Positions 1 to 10,743 of a stretch of DNA of 64,000 nt are shown piece after piece. The notes under the pieces are model-generated. The model ran no database searches and was not told where the DNA came from. It saw only the letters and a program-made list of their open reading frames with translations. Each line of letters starts with the position of its first letter. Position 1 is the first letter of the stretch. Both the position numbers and the translations under genes were made by a program. The stretch is from Ditylenchus dipsaci (lineage: Eukaryota > Nematoda > Chromadorea > Rhabditida > Anguinidae), in assembly GCA_004194705.1 (NCBI GenBank), contig SADC01001034.1, positions 1 through 64,000 of the forward strand, written 5' to 3'.

Positions 1-387
1 GGACCATGACTGGAACCCAGTGAAAGACTTGCAAGCTTATAGACAGAGCACACAGATTAGGCCAGACTAAGACAGTCAATGTTATAGGCTGATCACTCTT
101 GGCTCTGTGGAGGAGAAGGTAATGAGACTGCAGAAATTCAAGACCACACAGCAGATGTGTTGGTAGGTGGAGCAGAAAACCGCTCTCTCACTGCCATGGC
201 TGGCGCTGAACTCAAAGACTTGCTTAGTTTGGCGAAAAAGACGAATCTTCCACTTCTGAAGATCCTCCAAAATAAGCGAATAAAAACAAAATTTAGATGG
301 AACTGCTTTTTCAGACCAAAAATGGTCACTGGAGAGCTGTGGGACAATTCACAGTACGAAGAACACACTCACTGGAGTCATTTATGA
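1..387 (+). CDS. BTAF1: C-terminal end of a Mot1/BTAF1-type SNF2 ATPase (5' truncated by window edge, frameshifted)
   Basis: Mot1/BTAF1 is the nuclear SNF2-family ATPase that strips TATA-binding protein from DNA. The window opens near the last helicase motif. DHDWNPVKDLQA is read from base 2, DRAHRLGQTKTVNV from base 42 in another frame, RLITLGSVEEKVMRLQKFK from base 86 back in the first frame, and a third frame from 151 runs to a TGA at 385-387 through LWDNSQYEEH. The order DWNP..DLQA, DR.HR.GQ, RLIT.G..EEK, LQKFK and a terminal LWD..QY is that of Mot1 C-termini (family knowledge). The three frames imply at least two or three single-base indels; one is a GTT that should be GTTT. Either a decayed copy or sequence errors. 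It lies on the same strand as the synthetase gene that starts 480 bases downstream. Confidence 0.6.
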
Positions 388-867
388 AGTGCGCAAATGA
401 CTAAAAAACCTAGTTTTTTGTAATAATTGGAATGTTTTTGTCAGAGGGTTAAGCGTAAAAATTATTTGTTGATATTGAGGCCAAAAAGACGAATATTGGA
501 ATTGTTTTGTGTGTATTGAATTCATTATTATTTTGTTGTTACGAATAAAAATGATTTAACAAATCGGGGAAATCAATTTGATTGAAAAAAGGTTCGAAAA
601 CAAATACATGAGAGGAGAAAAATGGGCCATTTCAAACTGGGCCCCATTCGAATTGCGCATATGGTTTTTTTTGGCTCAGTTAGCCTAATTTGAATGGGCC
701 CACTTTGAAATGGCCCATTTTTTTCCTCCCCCAATACATGCGACACGAATTAGCCAGGACATTTAATAAGCAGCCAAGTTTAATGTTTGAATAAAAGCTC
801 TACTGTTTATTAATTTGGTTATATTAAAATGCTTGCCTAACATTCTTACTTTGTGAAAAACAAAGAG
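388..867. repeat. AT-rich spacer with a short perfect-type foldback (613-729)
   Basis: No gene is visible. Arms at about 613-655 and 687-729 are reverse complements; both contain ATGGGCCATTTCAAA or its complement and GGGCCC, around a loop of about 30 bases. It is a small non-coding hairpin of MITE size in the probable intergenic space between the Mot1-like and synthetase genes. Confidence 0.7.
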
Positions 868-2955
868 ATGAGCCTGAAATTGAGCACCACCAAAGCAATC
901 CTCACTACGGTGCTTTGTTGACTTTACAAGCTTCTGGTTACACGCTAGAAAGCCGTCAAGTTTGTGGAGAATGGCAATGAAGTTGGCATAAATGTGTAAG
1001 TTTTCGGATCGTGATGTGAAAATTAGGTTGCAGTTTACAGTCCTCCCCCCACGGGGAGTGGTCAGATGGAGAGATAACTTCATATTCGTGTTTCTCATCC
1101 CCGATTTGATAAGAAAGCCAGCAGTTTTTTGGTGAGAAAAAAAAAAAAATTTTCGAACCACAGGGGGGGGGGGGGGGTTGCATGGTTTTTTAGTCAAATT
1201 TTGAAAAAATTTAAATTGGCGCTTTTTAAATTTTAAAGGAATAGGGCTGTATTGGGAGGGAAGGAAATAAAAGGGGCCACTTTTATGGCAGAACGGATGC
1301 ATGAAAAAAACATGCATACCAGAGTTTATTTTCGGTAGCCCCATTATTCAAAACTATGTTCAACAATTTCTGTTAGTGGGTCCTGTGTTATCAGTGCCCC
1401 TTTTATTCCCTTCCCCTCCAATACAGACCTTATTCCCTTTAAAATTGGAAAGCGCCAATTTAAATTTTTCAAATTTTGACTAAGCCTCCCCAGACTCCCG
1501 CGAGACACGAGACAAAATTACTCGAGAGTCTCGCGAGACACTTTTTTTCTCGGAGACAGAGTCACATAACATAATGTCTCGCGAGACATCCGTGTCTCGC
1601 GAGACGTAGTTGCCTTGTCTCGCGAGACAGACGGACTCGCGAGGAAATTTTGTTTTTTGCTTAAGTGCTCAATCAGTTATTTTTGGGTTGTGTGGTTGTT
1701 GGTCGTCTTTATAATATCTTTCTGTATCACTTTGTTTTCACTCGAAAATAGTCGCATGCAGCTATTTCCACACACTAAGGCTTAGAATTGTCAAATTTTG
1801 ACCGGTGACAAACTGCACTCGAATTTTGCAAACACAAATCAACCCGAACCATCTAAAAGCACCTTATGCTCCCTGAACCTCGTTAATCACCTAGTGCCAG
1901 GACCATGAATCGAGGTCCTCTACTCGGGACTGATTGCACCAGAGGGGTTGACCCAGCAACCTTGGTGATGAGTATGTGGACCTCTACACCACTCGTGAAC
2001 ACCTGCGCCTCCGCCTCCGACTTTCGTGTCCACATAGGTATTCGGAGCGGAGTCGCAGTATGTGAACGTAGCTTAGGTACCCATTGCACGTTTTGAGGTT
2101 TGCGTGGTGAAATATTGATTTTGGTTCTAATACTCCTAATCCCACACAATTTAAGTTGGAAAAACGGGTTATTTTTTTATTTTAAGAAATTTCTATTTTA
2201 AGGTTTATTGGTTAAGGGTGTTTAGAGCGGTTTGAAAGTAGTTTGGATGGCTTGGAGTGGTTCGGACACAATCTAAAAAATTTTGAAAAAAAAACTTCAA
2301 AATCTGCCTTGGTCCCCCTATGGTTGAAAAAAAATTTTGTCTCGCGGGTCCGTCTGTCTCGCGACACTGTCTCGCGAGACAAAAAGTACCATGTTTTCGC
2401 GAGACATGTTACGTGACTTTGTCTCGCGAGACAAATTTTGTCTCGCAAGAAGTGTCTCGTGTCTCGCGGGAGTCTGGGAGGGCTCTAAAACCCATGATAA
2501 GCCCCCCCCTGTGGTTCGAAATTTTTTTCTCAGAACCAAAAAAACAGCCGGCTTTTTCATGAATCGGGGACGAGAAACACGAATATGAAGTTATCTCCTC
2601 CATGTGGCCACTCCCCGTGGAGGAGGGGGGGTTTGTAAACTCAAGCAGAAAATTGGCCTAGTGACTATTGCATTTCAGACATGGAGTCCAGCTTCACAAT
2701 GATGCCTCAATCGCTCGTTTCTATGCTCGAAATGCACCTCTAAAACAGTCTGATACACTGTTAGGAAAAAATGCATTCGAGCAAGCTCAAATAGAAGTTT
2801 GTTGTCGGACTAGCTGAGCAGGCCATTGAGTACGGTGGTAAGGACACCAAAGAGTTGCTAGAGCTGGCTAAAGCTAAACTAGCAAAGAATGGAAAATGGT
2901 TGTATGGCAAGCAATCGAGTATTGCTGATTTTGTGCTGTTCAGTGCTTACAGCTG
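868..2955 (+). CDS. GST-like N-terminal region, probably of the glutamyl-tRNA synthetase (2 exons, frameshifted)
   Basis: Exon 1 (868-995) starts MSLKLSTTKAILTTVLC and after a frame change reads KAVKFVENGNEVGINV before a consensus GTAAG donor at 996. Exon 2 (2679-2955) follows a TTTCAG and joins in phase (GT|A). It reads HNDASIARFYARNA, LLGKNAFEQAQIE and, after another frame change, LAEQAIEYGGKDTKELL and LYGKQSSIADFVLFSAY. The pattern ND.SI.R..AR, L.G.N..E...I and YG...S.AD is that of GST-C-like domains at the N-termini of eukaryotic Glu/Met synthetases, which serve in protein-protein assembly. The intron (996-2678) is filled by a foldback element. Assignment to the catalytic exons at 13960 is inference from strand, order and family architecture; a linker exon is not found. 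Confidence 0.5.
1045..2635. mobile_element. Foldback element with TCTCGCGAGA word arrays, inside the synthetase intron
   Basis: Outer arms at about 1045-1180 and 2500-2635 are reverse complements (CACGGGGAGTGG...CCACAGGGGG against CCCCCTGTGGTTCG...CCACTCCCCGTG). Inside them are arrays built on TCTCGCGAGAC at 1486-1645 and 2330-2490, also mutually inverted; their ends read AGACTCCCGCGAGACAC and its complement. The middle (1650-2330) has no recognisable coding region. A separate MITE (1186-1483) sits between left arm and left array. A third copy of the outer arm occurs at 26430-26570. No clean target duplication could be read here. Confidence 0.75.
1186..1483. mobile_element. MITE with TTAGTCAAATTTTG ends, CATGCATACCAGAG family
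   Basis: Terminal inverted repeats TTAGTCAAATTTTG / CAAATTTTGACTAA continue inward through AATTGGCGC and CTGTATTGGGAGGG. The centre is the hairpin ATGCATGAAAAAAACATGCAT followed by ACCAGAGTTTATTTTCGG. The central piece recurs at 21912, 25733, 47113, 48760 (inverted) and 54880, and the outer CCCTTCCCCTCCCAATACAG piece recurs at 25840, 47215, 48690 and 58210. It interrupts the left side of the larger foldback. Confidence 0.7.
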
Positions 2956-3665
2956 ACACCAAAGTAACAAAACATAGTAAAAGATGGCGCTAGTAGCGAA
3001 TACCAGCCTCCCCCTTCTCCCCCCCCCAAATAGGCAAGAGTACGGAAGTTGTGACTAATAAATAGTTTACGCACATTTTCCGGGGTCTGGGACATATATT
3101 TGGGGCAGTCTTTACTTAAGTTTTAGAAGGAAAAATTGTAGGGGGAAGGGGGGGTGGTATTCTGACTAGGGTCGAAAAGATGAATATAAATATATGGTTT
3201 TAGCTCAATTTGGACGGAATATTAAGTGAATTTGTTGAGAGAGTGAAATGCGAAGCGAAGTTAGCTCCAGCACACAGTTTTGTTGGCAAATTTCAACCGA
3301 TTCCGACCAGTACTACCGCAAACACATCTGTAAGTTTTCTAAGATCAGTTATTATTAGAGAATTTTAGGCGAAAATATTTAAAACGACACGTTCTAACCA
3401 ATAAAACCCCCCCCCCTCGCCGCACGGGTCACAGCGTGTCAAGTGTCAGATCCAAGTTCAAATTCAGTTTGCAATTATGAGTTTCGTGTCGAGACCATGC
3501 GTCATTTATTCGATCCCATTTTTCCTTTTTTTATTGAATTTTTTAATGCATGATTAAAATATATTATACCAATGAAAGCTAAGATCCAGCTTTGCTTTTT
3601 GTGCTTTTGTTTTTTTAAAATTTGCATTTAAGTTGTGTGTATTTTGCTAATTTTGTTTTGAATTA
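2956..3665. other. Spacer with poly-C/poly-G runs, no gene seen
   Basis: No open frame with protein-like composition. Runs of C or G occur at about 3006-3028, 3140-3155 and 3407-3417. Probably intron of the synthetase gene if both its halves belong together. Confidence 0.4.
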
Positions 3666-3865
3666 TGTTGTGTGTTCGGTATAAATCGCCTATTGTCTTA
3701 CGACGATTTATACATATTGTTGTGTTGAACAGTATATAAGGATCTGAACGTCTGTGTTCAGATCAGTCTTGTGGAATAAAGAATAAAGCTAGTTGTCTCT
3801 CTCTCGCTCTTTTCTCTCTCTTCTGCTGTGTCCAACTCTCTCCTTCCTTCCGCTAAGACTCAACA
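3666..3865 (+). repeat. 5' LTR
   Basis: Starts TGTTGTG, ends CTCAACA. It contains an inverted pair (GTATAAATCG...CGATTTATAC), a TATA-like AGTATATAAGG at about 3730, a hairpin GATCTGAACG...GTTCAGATC just downstream (about 3740-3765), and AATAAAGAATAAAG at 3775-3788 as a likely polyadenylation region. The pyrimidine-rich CTCTCTCTCGCTC stretch follows. Confidence 0.85.
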
Positions 3866-3866
3866 G

Positions 3867-3878
3867 TGGCGCAGTCGC
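3867..3878 (+). promoter_or_regulatory. Putative tRNA primer-binding site
   Basis: TGGCGCAGTCGC lies one base after the LTR end. TGG is the complement of the tRNA CCA tail and the rest resembles the 3' end of a serine-type tRNA; the tRNA identity is inference. Confidence 0.5.
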
Positions 3879-3879
3879 A

Positions 3880-6060
3880 ATGGATATGGACCAGCTCAAA
3901 CAAATTCTGGCAGCTCAGCAACAGCAACATCAAGAAGCAATGCTCAACAGCAGCAAACAATGGCTCAAATGGTGGCTCTCCTTCAACAGCGAAATGGTGG
4001 TGGTGACAATGCGCTGCCTGCTCCAATTGCTCCGCCTGCTATCTCAACGCTGCCTCAATTGCCGACATGGAAATCTTCTCAGCTGATGACAGTGATCCAA
4101 GCAAGTTCGAAGACTGGATGGCCCGCTTTAAATTCTCTCTCGACTGCACAGCTCCGAATATGGTGGATCTCTGCAAAGTGAAGCTCCTCATGACCAAGCT
4201 CTCGTCTGAAGCCTTCTCTGAGTACCGCAAAAGCTGCCTTCCAAGAGATGTGGTGGACTTCAATCTGGACGAAACAGTTAGTGGCCTTTCCAAATTATTC
4301 GCTCATTCTCGCTCGCTGGTGGTGGATCGCTTCGAGTGCCTGCGTCTAGTCAAAGATGAAGGGGAAGAATTCCGTCACTATGTCAACCGTCTCAGGGCCA
4401 GCTCCGTCTGTTCAAGTTCAGCTCTCTCAAAGAAGAAGAATTCAACTGCCTTCTTCTCCTGCTGGGTCTCAAGTCAAACCAAGATGCTGCTCTCCGAACC
4501 CGCCTTCTTCATCGAATCAATGAAAAGGGGGAAGACGTCCAGTTCGAAGAAATAGTGGAAGAAGCTGCTGCTTACCTGTCTACAATTGCTGAAGCCAAAC
4601 ATCTGGAGAGAAGAGCCGAACCGTTCTCTATCAATGCTGTTTGCCCAAAGAGAGACACCTCAAAATTCTGCTGCTCAAAATCGTGCTCCGCCGCATGATG
4701 CCTGCTATCGCTGTGACCAAAAGCACTGGTCTGAAGATTGCCCTTTCTTTCATCACATCTGTTCCAAGTGCAAGAAAACTGGACATGTGGAAAGCCAGTG
4801 TCATCGCTTCCAGAACTTCAAGTCGAATGCTGCAAGAAGAAGTTCCAGCCCAATCGCCGAATCAATATGGTTCAGCTGCCTTCTGTGATGCTAAGTCAAG
4901 TCAGTTCCGCTTGCAATCTTCTATCTACTGCTGTGCTAATCAATGGAACTGCTATCGACTTCACTGTGGACTGCGGTGCTCAAGTCATACGCTAAATCAG
5001 TCCGCTATCGCTGCTATTGGTGGAATCATATCGTTCCGACTTATTTCCAAGGACGCTTTCTCAATGGGACCAAGTGCAACTTTCTGGGTGAAGGCAACGC
5101 TATCTTTCAAGCAAATGGTCTATCCTCAAATCAATGCTTCGCCGTGGTCAAACCTGGATGTCCAAATCTGCTTGGCCTGCCTGCTATGTCTGCCCTGGGT
5201 TTCCTTTCAAAGCGCCTTGATTCTCTGCTGCCTGCTACTTCAAGTGCTGTGGATATATGCCGAAGTTCCGAAACGCCTGCTGCCAAGGATGCTGCTGTGA
5301 CTGGAGCTCTCCAAGTCAATCATGTTGAACCCGAAACTCAACAAGCCGTTCAAGTCGCTGAAAACTTCTGCTGCTGCCAAAGATGTGGTCATGATTGGAG
5401 CTCTCCAAGTCTACGAAGATGAAGCCGAAGCTCAACTTCAAGAACCCGTCTCCAAATTTTCTACTGCTGCTGCTAAGGTGCCTTGCGAACATCTTCTGAA
5501 ACCTGCTGCCTTCGCTTCCGCTGCTATGATGTCATTCGGACATCTGCCGAATTCAGCTTCCTCTGCTACTGCTGCTGTGACGTCAAATGAATGTCCGCTG
5601 AATTCTGCCGCCTCTGCTGCTTCCAAGATTCCTTGCAAACGTCTTGTGAAATCCGCTGCTTCCGCTTACGCTGTCAAAGTGTCTTCCAAACATCTTCCAT
5701 ACCCGCTGCTGCTGTGCTTCCGACCAAAACCTCTGCTTTCAAAGCCGTGTTGGAACTCGCACTACTCTCCTCGTCAGTCAAATGAACCGTCTTTGCTCAA
5801 ACGTGAGGGGAGGAAATGGGGAATACTCAGAATGCGCTCTCACAGGCTGCTTTGCTTTCGTCGTCTGCTACTCGTCAAACGCTGGCTGTGCTATTGGATG
5901 CTTTCCAACTTCCGCCAATGCTCAAGTCTGCTGCCGCTTTGCCTATCAGTGCCTGTGCTACCTTGGATGCTGGTGGTGGTGCTTCCTTGCTGAAATGGCC
6001 TCCAGAAGAATGCTTCAAGAAGAAATATAAGAAACAATCTTCTCATTTGCCAAACCCAAT
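3880..6060 (+). pseudogene. gag-protease polyprotein of the LTR element, frameshifted
   Basis: An ATG at 3880 opens a glutamine-rich N-terminus (QILAAQQQQHQEA). A second frame from 4067 carries a Ty3/gypsy-type Gag core (FEDWMARFKFSLD, LCKVKLLMTKLSSEAF, EEFRHYVNRLR). The first frame resumes at about 4400 (SLKEEEFNCLLLLLGLKSN, INEKGEDVQFEEIVEEAAAY). Two zinc knuckles follow at about 4717-4800, the second a canonical CSKCKKTGHVESQC. Then INGTAIDFTVDCGAQV at about 4938-4990 matches retroelement aspartic proteases, but with DCG in place of the usual DTG or DSG triad. LLGLPAMSALGFL at about 5175 fits the protease C-terminal motif. From 5300 to 6050 only alanine/serine-rich degenerate repeats are seen. 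Several frame changes are required, so this copy is not translatable as it stands. Confidence 0.75.
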
Positions 6061-6073
6061 TAAAGGGGGAGGT

Positions 6074-6275
6074 TGTTTGTCCTCGGTATAAATCGCCTAT
6101 TGTCTTACGACGATTTATACATATTGTTGTGTTGAACAGTATATAAGGATCTGAACGTCTGTGTTCAGATCAGTCTTGTGTGGAATAAAGAATAAAGCTA
6201 GTTGTCTCTCTCTCGCTCTTTTCTCTCTCTTCTGCTGTGTCCAACCTCTCTCCTTCCTTCCGCTAAGACTCAACA
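6074..6275 (+). repeat. 3' LTR
   Basis: Matches the 5' LTR base for base except for a few indels (for example CTTGTGTGGAATAAAG against CTTGTGGAATAAAG, and CCAACCTCTC against CCAACTCTC) and differences in the first dozen bases. It ends CTCAACA. Confidence 0.85.
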
Positions 6276-7450
6276 GTTACACTCACAAATTACCACTTTT
6301 AGATATTCATTGGCAGACTTTTTACACCCATATCTCCCTCCTTATCTAAAAGAAAAAAAAAGTGAGTCAATACAAAATGTAGCCCTTTGTCTGGGCTATC
6401 AATTGGTGGTTTAAAATTGAATTTGTCTAGCCTCCTGCCAAAGTTCCTAGCTTTTTAAGACACATATCCATTTTTCGAAAATATTTCACTAGCATGTTTC
6501 TACAGAATTTCACTACATTTCTGGGGTTTTTTCGGTAAAATGACCACGAAAAACATGCAAAAGCACGCAGAAAAAAAAAAGCCACCCAAAAGCTAGCCAA
6601 TGCTTCAGAAAAAATAAAAAAATGAACTCAAAAAATGGTACTAGAAATGCAGTTTTCAATCAAAATCTGGCCATGGATTTTTTTTTACCAGACTAAATTT
6701 TAATTTTTGATGATTTCGATCATTACAAATCATCTGTCATGTAATAGAAACCAAAAAGTTGCAAAAATATTTTAAAAAATCAAGGATAATAATTAAAAAT
6801 TCGAATATTTAGCAAAAAAAATTAAAAACACAACGCCAATGTGTATCTGACAGCATATAAAGTTTTGACACGCTGTGGGAGTGTCAAACACGTTAAAAGG
6901 CAAAATCGGCGCTTTTTCTGTCGAGACAAAAAAATTCAAAAAAACGATAAAAATTTGGACGATACTTTTTTCGGCCGCTAAATACTTTTTTCTGGCCGCA
7001 AATACTCTTTTTTGGCCGCAAATTTTTTTTTAATTTGTCAATTCCTGGGGTTTTTTGCATAAAAGTTATAATTTTGTTCAAGCCATTTTACTCAAAATCA
7101 CAAAGTAGGTAAAGATGATCTAGATCAGAAATTACATTTTACGTCAAAAATTTTGAGTTTTAGACTATTTTGTGATTGAAAAAATGGCCGCAAATTTTTT
7201 ACGGCCATTTTTTTCAAACACAAAATACTGAAACACTTTTCCAAAACACTTTTTTGAAATAAGTTACAAGCTTCAGGTCACAGGTTCAAGATACTTGACA
7301 TAATTTTTCAAAAACTCTAAAACATCTACAGCATCAGATCAGTTGCTAAAATGGCTAGCCACATCGTCTGTCCCCCTTCGAACACTTGACAATATTTACA
7401 TCAAATTAAGTTTTTTTATAAACGTGTAAAACACACTAGTTTTTTTTACA
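6276..7450. other. AT-rich stretch, no gene; loose GGCCGCAAA words
   Basis: Poly-A and poly-T rich. TGGCCGCAAATTTTTT-like words occur at about 6970-7030 and, inverted, at 7185-7215, suggesting a weak word-array element. Nothing coding was recognised. Confidence 0.4.
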
Positions 7451-7490
7451 GAACTTTGCTTCTTGCATAATTGGTTTTAGTCTGCCTGGG

Positions 7491-7656
7491 AAAACTACAG
7501 CAGCTAAAAAAAATAAGAGCTATCGAAATGATTTCTGATTCTTCTATCTCATTTTCTTTCCTCACAATGCATGCCGAAGGTCGACGTGTTGGAATAAAAG
7601 AAGACCTTCTCAAAGCTCGCTCACTTTTATCTTACAACTCTCGCTATATTGATTGA
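7491..7656 (+). CDS. Possible terminal exon of an unidentified gene
   Basis: After TTTTAG at about 7485-7490 an open frame reads LGKLQQLKKIRAIEM, MHAEGRRVGIKEDLLKAR and SLLSYNSRYID before TGA. The charged, helix-like composition looks like protein, but no family was recognised and no other exon was linked. It may equally be a chance frame in the synthetase intron. Confidence 0.2.
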
Positions 7657-7724
7657 ATTATTTTGCAAAATTGAACAGTTGCAGATTAATCAAAAAAATT
7701 AATAAATAAAATACATTTTTTGTG

Positions 7725-8000
7725 ATAAGGCCGTCTTACCGTATGTGACGTCTTCTAGCAGTTTTGGACGGACGGTGGTCCAAAAAAACTGGACGGCCGG
7801 CCGAAAATTTTTTTATACGATGGTACGGTGGACGGCCAGCAAAATTTTAAAAATCAGGACGGGACGGTAGACAAACAGTAAAAAGTATGAAAAAAATTAG
7901 GACGGTCGGCCGAAGGCCGGCGCCCTGGTAAAACAACAAAAACAACAGCGGACGGCCGGCCGAAAACACACGGAAAGCGAACGGGGCGCCGTCAACTTCT
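7725..8000. repeat. CGGACGGCCGGCCG word array
   Basis: Repeated GGACGG, GGACGGCCGGCCGAAAA and inverted GGCCGGC words alternate with A/T runs. The CGGCCG core is self-complementary. Element ends were not resolved. Confidence 0.6.
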
Positions 8001-8057
8001 GAAAAAATGTGGTCACTATGCCGGGTAATACTTAAATCTAGTACCAAAATAATTATT

Positions 8058-8130
8058 TCTAGTACAGTCGAGTCTCGCTAATCCGGCACCCCTCGGGACC
8101 TGTCCTTGGGTGCCGGATTAGCAAGGGTGC
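8058..8130. mobile_element. pogo/Tigger-like terminal hairpin
   Basis: TACAGTCGAGTCTCGCTAATCCGGCACCC is followed by GGGTGCCGGATTAGCAAGGG, a stem of about 16 bases. Ends of the type CAGTCGA.CCTCGCTAAT are typical of pogo/Tigger elements (family knowledge). Related ends lie at 16850, 40868 and 49698. Confidence 0.5.
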
Positions 8131-8654
8131 TTTTAGATGACCCCCACTTGGCGTCATTTTTGGGTTATGCTAAGCTTTAATTTAGCATATATATTTTTTA
8201 AAAAGAGATGTCTTTATGTCAACCGTAGACCGTACATAGAAAGGCACTGAAGATTTATCAGGTTGGTCAGAACGTTCGCAACTACCCATAAACACATTTG
8301 TTTTGACCTTTTTAAATAGAACCGTCTTTTAACCTTCCTTAAATTATAACGATTCGATAAAAAAAATAAATCATTCATAATCATTCAGTAACAAATTTAT
8401 CATTTTAATCATCTTGTTCCATAATTATCCACCATCGACGAATGAAATCCGTCAAGCCACAACATTGAAACCAACGAAAAATTGTAGCATTCTGAACCAT
8501 CCTGGAATGTCTTAAAAATTTAGAGTCTAACTGTTGGTTTTTAGTAAATTTGACTGCTTTAATGCAACTAAGAGATATTTTCGTGAAGGAGAAAACAAGA
8601 AAAAAATAAATATATCTAGACAAAAAAATAGACAAAATTTGATTTTTTGGATAG

Positions 8655-9030
8655 GTAGACCAGGGTAGAGTCCCTTACATACAGAGAGTTTCAAGAAATT
8701 CGCCGGTTTTGAATGGGCATAACTTTTTAAAAGACCGTTTTTCGAATTGCTGTTTATGCCAAACGTTTTCTCTTGACGGGCAATTTTGTTCAGTGTATAG
8801 TGTCAAAAACACGATTTTTGCTTGGTCCCACTTGTGGTTCTGGTCCTGATCTATGGGTTGCCCCTGGATGGCTAAATCCCGGACCACAGTGGGGACCAAG
8901 TAAAAATCGTGTTTTTGACATTGCACACTAAACAAAATTGCCCGTCAAGAGAAATTGATCTGTGTAAACAGAATTTCGAAAAACGACTTATAAAAATAGT
9001 TATGCCCATTTAAAAAAAATAGACAAAATT
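8655..9030. mobile_element. Foldback, AAACACGATTTT family copy 1
   Basis: Left arm ATGGGCATAACTTTTTAAA...GTGTCAAAAACACGATTTTT (about 8713-8830) pairs with right arm AAAAATCGTGTTTTTGACAT...AGTTATGCCCAT (about 8902-9012), loop about 70 bases. The same arms occur at 40960-41890 around a different interior. Confidence 0.75.
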
Positions 9031-9700
9031 TGACTTTCCATCTACAGGGTGTGTCAGAATCAAGCGCACTTTTTTAAAAAATTTGGCGACGTAGGCTCTT
9101 GCCCAAGCTGTATTCTAGACACAAATTTTTGCTCATCTAACGACGCAGGTAGAAAATGCCAACGACTTCAAGAATCTCTCAAAACTCTTTATTCCGCCCA
9201 CAAATGCAACAACAACAGACAGCATACATAATAACAAATGATCACTCGAACTTTAGAGGGCGTTTAATCTCACACTTTTTCATCACGGTAGAACGCAGGG
9301 TGAGCGTCTTTTATAGTATAGAACTAAAATTTTTCGTTTTTCTTTTAGAAATTGTAGTACCAAAATGTAGCTGACATTCAGGCTACAATTTGGTACCAAA
9401 AACTTTTAAAAATTTCGAAAAATTTAGACCTAAAAAGCGGTCCTAAAATGCTGACGGTGAATTTAGTGAACGGTGAAAATAGTGACGGTAAAAAATAGTG
9501 ACGGTGAAAATAGTGAACGGTGAAACGTAGTACAACCCCAGACACGCTATGGATGGCATAGTGGGGTGGTACTCTTTTCTAGTACCAAATACTTATTTCT
9601 AGTACCGAAATACTTAATTCTAGTACCAAAATTTTCATTTTTTGAACTTTTCTCTTTTTCTCCATACTTTCTAGGTACACTTTTGAAATTTTCTTAACCA
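9031..9700. other. Spacer with GTGACGGT and CTAGTACCAAAATA words
   Basis: No gene recognised. ATAGTGACGGTGAA-type repeats lie at 9455-9525 and CTAGTACCAAATACTTATT-type repeats at 9575-9635. The latter also occur at 8035-8062, so another foldback may span 8035-9640. Confidence 0.4.
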
Positions 9701-9705
9701 TCGTG

Positions 9706-10453
9706 TAGAAAGAAGTTTTATTGGATAACAACATAACAAACATAACAATTTACATCAACAATAGCTTGACAAATAAGCCCTAAATCTTAGCTACAATTTG
9801 TAGGTCAACTCTTCTTTTTGATTATTTCGAGAAAAGTTATGACCATCAATAAAAACGTGTCGATTTCCAGTCAAAATCAAAGTAAATGGAAGGAAAATGG
9901 TTGTTCGGTCGCATAAATACTGACTTTTCTTGAAAGTTTCAATATCGAAAGTTATGGGTTAATGCACTATTTAAAAGCTTAATAATTTTTCTACAAAATG
10001 ACATATCAGGCTTTTTTTGAAAATTGCACAGGGCTGAGAAACGGATGGTTGAAGTTGAAAGAAGTAAAAAAACCTCTATTTTTGCCTTATTTTGGGACAT
10101 TTTCACTTCTTTCAACTTCAACCATCCGTTTCTCAGCCCTGTGCAATTTTCAAAAAAAAGCCTGATATGTCATTTTGTAGAAAATTTATTAAGCTTTTAA
10201 ATAGTGCATTAACCCATAACTTTCGATATTGAAACTTTCAAGAAAAGTCAGTATTTATGCGACCGAACAACCATTTTCCTTCCATTTACTTTGATTTTGA
10301 CTGGAAATCGACACGTATTTATTGATGGTCATAACTTTTCTCGAAATAATCAAAAAGAAGAGTTTGACCTACCAAATTGTAGCTAAGATTTAGGGCTTAC
10401 ATTGTCAAGCTATTGTTGATGTAAATTGTTATGTTATTATCCAATAAAACTTT
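9706..10453. mobile_element. Large near-perfect palindrome (about 370-base arms)
   Basis: Arms 9706-10060 and 10090-10453 are almost exact reverse complements, from AGAAAGAAGTTTTATTGGAT at the tip to CTTCAACTTCAACCATCCG near the centre. The loop is only about 30 bases (around 10062-10090). No coding sequence. A 200-base unit beginning GACGCCAATCAATTGTC lies directly to the right and repeats its start at 10652. Confidence 0.9.
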
Positions 10454-10740
10454 CTGACGCCAATCAATTGTCGGGCAAAAAAATGCAACGCTCTTAAAAG
10501 TTGCCCAAAACAAACCAAGAAAATTATTTTTTTTAGAAAAGTGTAATGACAGTTTGTAGTCCTTGAAGAGCTCTACGAAACCGTGTATTTGGTTTTTCGA
10601 AAACATTTATATTTACGTTCAAAATCAACAAGATAGAAAAATATATGTGCTGACGCCAATCAATTGTCCGCAACTGTAATCCAGAAATAAATTTGAATTC
10701 AAATTCTCATTTCGTGTCAGGAACACGTGAAAAATATCAC
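10454..10740. repeat. Segment bounded by direct GACGCCAATCAATTGTC repeats
   Basis: TGACGCCAATCAATTGTC occurs at about 10454 and 10651 in the same orientation with about 200 AT-rich bases between. No coding sequence. Confidence 0.5.
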
Positions 10741-10743
10741 GTT

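Larger units (their letters stand above)
3666..6275 (+). mobile_element. Short gag-protease LTR retrotransposon (non-autonomous)
   Basis: Two nearly identical direct repeats of about 200 bases bound a 2.2-kb interior. The interior has a primer-site-like sequence directly after the 5' LTR, a gag with zinc knuckles, an aspartic protease, and a polypurine tract AAAGGGGGAGG (6062-6072) directly before the 3' LTR. No reverse transcriptase, RNase H or integrase frame is present, so it should depend on a partner. The LTRs differ by only a few short indels, which argues for a recent insertion, although the gag frames are broken. A matching target duplication could not be read from the flanks. It lies in the putative large intron of the synthetase gene. 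Confidence 0.85.

Noticed and set aside
763..1344. Long minus-strand frame (193 codons)
   Set aside because: It is antisense to the GST-like exon and runs through poly-G and MITE sequence; no family pattern.
7725..8047. Minus-strand frame over the GGACGG array
   Set aside because: Low-complexity translation of a word array.
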